The translations under genes and the position numbers were made by a program. From JAVVEG01 sp041751425 (GTDB taxonomy: Bacteria > Pseudomonadota > Gammaproteobacteria > Pseudomonadales > Pseudohongiellaceae), in NCBI GenBank assembly GCA_041751425.1, contig JBGSXL010000007.1, positions 269,196 to 333,195 on the forward strand: a DNA stretch of 64,000 bases, in the 5' to 3' direction. Numbering within the stretch: the first letter of the stretch is position 1; every line of letters starts with the position of its first letter. Below, piece after piece: positions 61,245-64,000 of the stretch. The notes below the pieces were generated by a model. That model saw nothing but the letters and a program-made list of their open reading frames with translations. It ran no database searches and was not told where the DNA came from.

Positions 61245-61259
61245 AGTAGATCATCTACT
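61245..61259. promoter_or_regulatory. Palindrome upstream of the isoaspartyl peptidase gene
   Basis: AGTAGAT-C-ATCTACT is a perfect 7-1-7 palindrome 62 bases before the ATG. This is the form of a GntR- or TetR-type operator. Confidence 0.4.
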
Positions 61260-61321
61260 CTGACCGACGCTGCCGAACACTTTGTGTTTTAGTTCAGATA
61301 TCGCTCTCTGACGGGTCAACT

Positions 61322-62143
61322 ATGCCACCTGCACTCAACACGAATCTTATTACTCCGGCAATCGTCGTACACGGTGGCGCCGGCAATTGTAAATCTTATG
61401 AAGATGGATGCAGGAACGCTGCGTCACTAGGTATGGAGAGGCTGCATGCCCATGACGATCCTATTGCTGCTGTCGTAGCGGCGGTGGTGGCATTGGAAAA
61501 CGATCCGCGCTACAACGCGGGTATTGGAGCGATATTGCGTTCGGATGGGCGCACAATTGAAACAGACGCAGCTGTCATGGATTCGCTCGGTAGATTGGGA
61601 GCGGTGGCGTGTTTGCAGCATATTCGCAATCCTGTGCTGGTTGCTTTGCAGGTTTCTTCGTCACCGCATTGGCTGCTAAGCGGTGAAGGGGCTCTCGAAT
61701 TTGCATTGAGGTACGAGCACCCAACCTGCAATCTTGAACCTGGCGAGGCTGCATATAAATGTACCTCAGCATGCGATACCGTCGGAGCCGTTGCGCGAAA
61801 CAGTCTGGGAGAATTCGGTGTTGCCTGCTCCACGGGAGGTTGTGGTCCCGCGCTGCGTGGCAGGGTGGGAGATACACCGATTCTGGGTTGTGGATACTGG
61901 GCGGGACCTCATGGTGCAGTCACCGTTACTGGCAAGGGTGAAACGATAGTGCCCAAATTATTATCCAAGTTTGTTTATGATCTTTTTGCCAACGGCGCAC
62001 CACTGGATGATGCGCTCCAATCCGGTATGTATTTTTTCTCCGATCTGGAAGAAACAGGCATCATCGCCATTACTCGCAAGGAAGCATCTTTCGCTACCAA
62101 TAGCTCAATGCCGTGCCATATTGAACATCATGTCAAACTATAA
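61322..62143 (+). CDS. Isoaspartyl peptidase/plant-type L-asparaginase
   Basis: This 273-residue Ntn-hydrolase precursor cleaves itself before Thr153 (CDTVGAVA), which becomes the nucleophile of the small subunit. YNAGIGAIL, ETDAAVMD and ACSTGGCGPALRGRVGDTPILGCG are the family substrate-binding blocks. It hydrolyses isoaspartyl dipeptides such as beta-Asp-Arg, the product of cyanophycin breakdown. The next gene is a damaged cyanophycinase, which supports that role. Confidence 0.9.
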   Translation: MPPALNTNLITPAIVVHGGAGNCKSYEDGCRNAASLGMERLHAHDDPIAAVVAAVVALENDPRYNAGIGAILRSDGRTIETDAAVMDSLGRLGAVACLQHIRNPVLVALQVSSSPHWLLSGEGALEFALRYEHPTCNLEPGEAAYKCTSACDTVGAVARNSLGEFGVACSTGGCGPALRGRVGDTPILGCGYWAGPHGAVTVTGKGETIVPKLLSKFVYDLFANGAPLDDALQSGMYFFSDLEETGIIAITRKEASFATNSSMPCHIEHHVKL

Positions 62144-62772
62144 AAAAATAAAAATCAAAGTGATGAGAATCAAGCCCACCTGCTGATAATCGGAGGCGGC
62201 GAAGACAAACTGGATAACAAAACTATCTTGTCCCGTTTTGTAGAATTGGCAGGAGGACCATCCGCGAGAATTTTGGTACTGACTGCAGCAAGCACTGCAC
62301 CGGACGCTATGTGGAAAACTTACGATCGCGTATTCAAGAAGCTGGGAGTTGGAAAAAGAGTGCATGTAGATATCCGTACCCGGAAGGAGGCAGAAGGTCC
62401 GGTTCCTACCGAAGAGATTATGGCGGCGGATGGGATATTAATAACAGGCGGTGATCAAAAACGGTTATTGGCTTCGGTAGGCGGAACCTCAACAGTTCGT
62501 GCCATGCATAAGGTCTTTCGTACTCGTGGAATTTGTATCGCGGGCACCAGCGCGGGAGCCTCGGTATTGTCGCGCAGAATCCATATTTATTAGGCGTTGG
62601 TATCGATGAAGACACCGCGTTGTGTGTCGAACGAGGTGCAGACATAGAAGTACTGGGCAAAGGAGCGGTGACACTTATTGACGGGTGTCATATGACATCG
62701 GATTTTCTGGAAGCCACCGATCATGAACCCTACCGTAGCGGATCTGCAAAGTGCGCTTGGGCAGGCGTTTGA
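62144..62772 (+). pseudogene. cphB: Cyanophycinase, broken by frameshift/deletion
   Basis: The first part (to 62593) codes HLLIIGGGEDKLDNK, ILITGGDQKRLL and the serine-protease nucleophile elbow IAGTSAGASVLS, as in cyanophycinase. It then shifts and stops at 62591-62593. The C-terminal part (NPYLLGVGIDEDTALCVE, ending in TGA 62772) resumes in another frame from 62578. Roughly sixty residues normally found between these parts are missing. No ATG, GTG or TTG lies in frame between the peptidase stop and HLL, so the start is also lost or shifted. The enzyme, which cuts cyanophycin to beta-Asp-Arg, is probably inactive. Confidence 0.85.
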
Positions 62773-62843
62773 AGAGATTATTGTGAAAGAGTGGCAGAGT
62801 GCTCATCCAGAGTCTGTGACAAGTTTCGGAGATCCCAGACTCT

Positions 62844-63893
62844 CTAATGAGCATGCGAATTTTCAAAATGCTCCCGCAACAAATCCCGCCCGAAGTCATC
62901 CTTGAAATCACGCCAAACCGCATGAATATGATTCGCGCCATTCTGCGTATTGTCGTACTCAATCAAAAATGACGGTCCCTGCACACGATAATAATGCGGC
63001 ATACCCACTTCCAATACACCTGCCCACGCAAACGTGAGACTCTCAATGCCATCAGCAGTAATCTTTTGCCATCGCAATTGCGCAATCGGATCACTCATCT
63101 GCGAGGTATAGGTGAGTAGCAACTCGCGCAATAATTGCAATTGTGTGGCATTGAACCCCTGTGCTGAAATGCCGACAGGCGTTAACGGATCTACAGGATA
63201 ATTGTTGCCAGTGATGATGTCCCGAGGTGCCACGTCGCTGATCAAAGCCAGCTCGCGTTGTGCCGTACTAAATGCGGTCATTAAAGCACGCCCGGCATCT
63301 TCCTTAGACCCTAGTGCTCGCAAACCCCTCAGTGGACCGTCGCGCACAACTGCCGGATTAGCGCCAAAAAACGTGGGCGTACTGACTGTGATATTGCCGG
63401 CCACCACAGTGAAATGCAGAGAAATATGGTGTCCCTCAAAGCGCCAGCTCCAGGTGCCACCAGCTTCCGGTTCGCCGAACACCGCCAGGTAATATTCCTC
63501 CGGATCACGCGCAAACTGATCCTGCCCCAGCGTATTAAGCAGACGCTCCAGCGTCACGATATCGGTATAAGTCATATACCCGCGCTGACTCAACCCCGTC
63601 ATCAACAAGGCACGAACCAATTCCCGCTGCGCTCCATCCAGCTCTCTGAGAGCAACTCCACCCCGGGGATGCATCTCCGGCGGAATAAAATGCCACCGTA
63701 ACCGCTCCTCATCTGTGAACGCAAAAGTAGCAGTTGCTTGTTGTTCCTGAGTCAATGCCCCCAGGAGCCGCGACCCCGCCTGCGCCATCTCCTCGGCAGT
63801 CTGCGCCAACGCAGCAGGCGCCCACAACAACAGCAAGAGCAATGCAGCGTTCGCAGTTCCATTCAGCCAGAACAGATTGGTTTGTCGTTGCAT
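62844..63893 (-). CDS. DUF3500 exported protein
   Basis: This 349-residue protein has a signal peptide (LLLLLLWAPAALAQ) and the DUF3500 domain over most of the rest: LRWHFIPPEMHPRGGVALREL, WSWRFEGHHISLHFT and FLIEYDNTQNGANHIHAVWRD. His and Asp residues in these blocks could form a metal site. The function is unknown. AGGAG nine bases before the ATG fits the start. A palindromic repeat lies about 40 bases upstream. Confidence 0.82.
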   Translation of the reverse strand: MQRQTNLFWLNGTANAALLLLLLWAPAALAQTAEEMAQAGSRLLGALTQEQQATATFAFTDEERLRWHFIPPEMHPRGGVALRELDGAQRELVRALLMTGLSQRGYMTYTDIVTLERLLNTLGQDQFARDPEEYYLAVFGEPEAGGTWSWRFEGHHISLHFTVVAGNITVSTPTFFGANPAVVRDGPLRGLRALGSKEDAGRALMTAFSTAQRELALISDVAPRDIITGNNYPVDPLTPVGISAQGFNATQLQLLRELLLTYTSQMSDPIAQLRWQKITADGIESLTFAWAGVLEVGMPHYYRVQGPSFLIEYDNTQNGANHIHAVWRDFKDDFGRDLLREHFENSHAH

Positions 63894-63919
63894 AACAGTG
63901 CTCCTGTATGTCAGTTATC

Positions 63920-63992
63920 AATAAATGGGGTTGGAATAAATGGGGTCAGAGTAAAAATACAGTACTGTATTTTTACTCAGACCCCCATTATT
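63920..63992. repeat. Second copy of the palindromic element, imperfect
   Basis: The inner arms GAGTAAAAATACAG (63949-63962) and CTGTATTTTTACTC (63965-63978) are perfect and equal to the element at 58623. The outer arms differ. AATAAATGGGGT is present twice on the left (63920 and 63935, period 15). Confidence 0.8.
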
Positions 63993-64000
63993 ACAAACCC

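Larger units (their letters stand above)
61012..61321. other. Intergenic region between the OmpA-like and isoaspartyl peptidase genes
   Basis: This 310-base gap holds the terminator at 61035, then about 180 bases with nothing recognised, then a 15-base palindrome at 61245 that may be an operator. Confidence 0.6.

Noticed and set aside
62675..62962. Minus-strand frame of 95 codons near the cyanophycinase remnant
   Set aside because: Overlaps the DUF3500 3' end and pseudogene in antisense; no features.

Overview
The window looks like chromosome of a free-living, aerobic, heterotrophic gammaproteobacterium. Supporting genes are a [4Fe-4S] FNR-type regulator, HslO, ArfB, SpeD/SpeE, LtaE, an OprF-like OmpA protein, an RND efflux system and several beta-oxidation enzymes. 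Base composition looks moderate, roughly half GC by eye. A marine or Pseudohongiella-like lineage is possible, but the genus cannot be fixed from sequence reading alone. A fused TrpEG is more familiar from alphaproteobacteria but also occurs elsewhere. No rRNA, tRNA, CRISPR array or transposase gene was recognised.

Layout. 1-5.4 kb: a partial APH-type kinase, an AEC and a MATE transporter, a hotdog thioesterase, and a split membrane protein/spermidine synthase-like pair. 5.5-12.5 kb: an RND adaptor and pump, a redoxin, a TPR-like exported protein and a small lipoprotein. 12.5-19.3 kb: a stress and polyamine block with fnr, three universal stress proteins, cardiolipin synthase, a nuclease-fold enzyme, speE and speD. 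19.6-25.3 kb: acyl-CoA dehydrogenase, thiolase, a FadB-like bifunctional enzyme and a zinc alcohol dehydrogenase. 25.4-34.2 kb: DUF3667, M20 peptidase, three amidohydrolase-fold proteins (two domains have lost the metal-binding HxH) and a bactofilin. 34.2-40.3 kb: a methyltransferase-like protein, a serine hydrolase, a diguanylate cyclase, a paired acyl-CoA dehydrogenase operon and a half-size GDT1 protein. 40.4-45.5 kb: a trp leader peptide, trpE(G), an inserted MFS gene bounded by diverged direct repeats, and hslO. 45.6-58 kb: threonine aldolase, a TcyP-like symporter, MipA, an S1/P1 nuclease, a complete Liv-type ABC transporter and assimilatory nitrate reductase. 58-64 kb: a regulatory region, arfB, a VOC protein, an OmpA protein, an isoaspartyl peptidase, a broken cyanophycinase and a DUF3500 protein.

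The most informative signals lie between genes. (1) A 28-codon leader peptide with consecutive Phe-Phe-Tyr-Trp-Trp codons precedes trpE(G). It sits almost on its promoter, so it may be leaderless, and competing hairpins follow it. (2) An MFS gene was inserted exactly at the overlapping trpEG/hslO junction. The insertion left two 106-bp diverged direct repeats, a 23-codon hslO remnant and a stray 60-bp trpG copy. (3) A perfect 34-bp-arm palindrome carries the arfB Shine-Dalgarno inside its stem; a relative of it lies at the window's right edge. (4) The nasA upstream region combines a near-consensus sigma-54 promoter with a leader terminator that can refold, which suggests nitrogen control by antitermination. 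A second terminator on the same strand has no gene in front of it and may mark a small RNA. (5) Two unrelated genes end in short tandem repeats that begin over their stop codons.

Operons inferred from overlaps: MATE-AEC; the membrane protein and its synthase-like partner; adaptor-pump; usp-fnr; speD-speE-usp-EEP-cls; fadB-like-adh; the paired acyl-CoA dehydrogenases; livK-H-M-G-F, perhaps with the S1/P1 nuclease.
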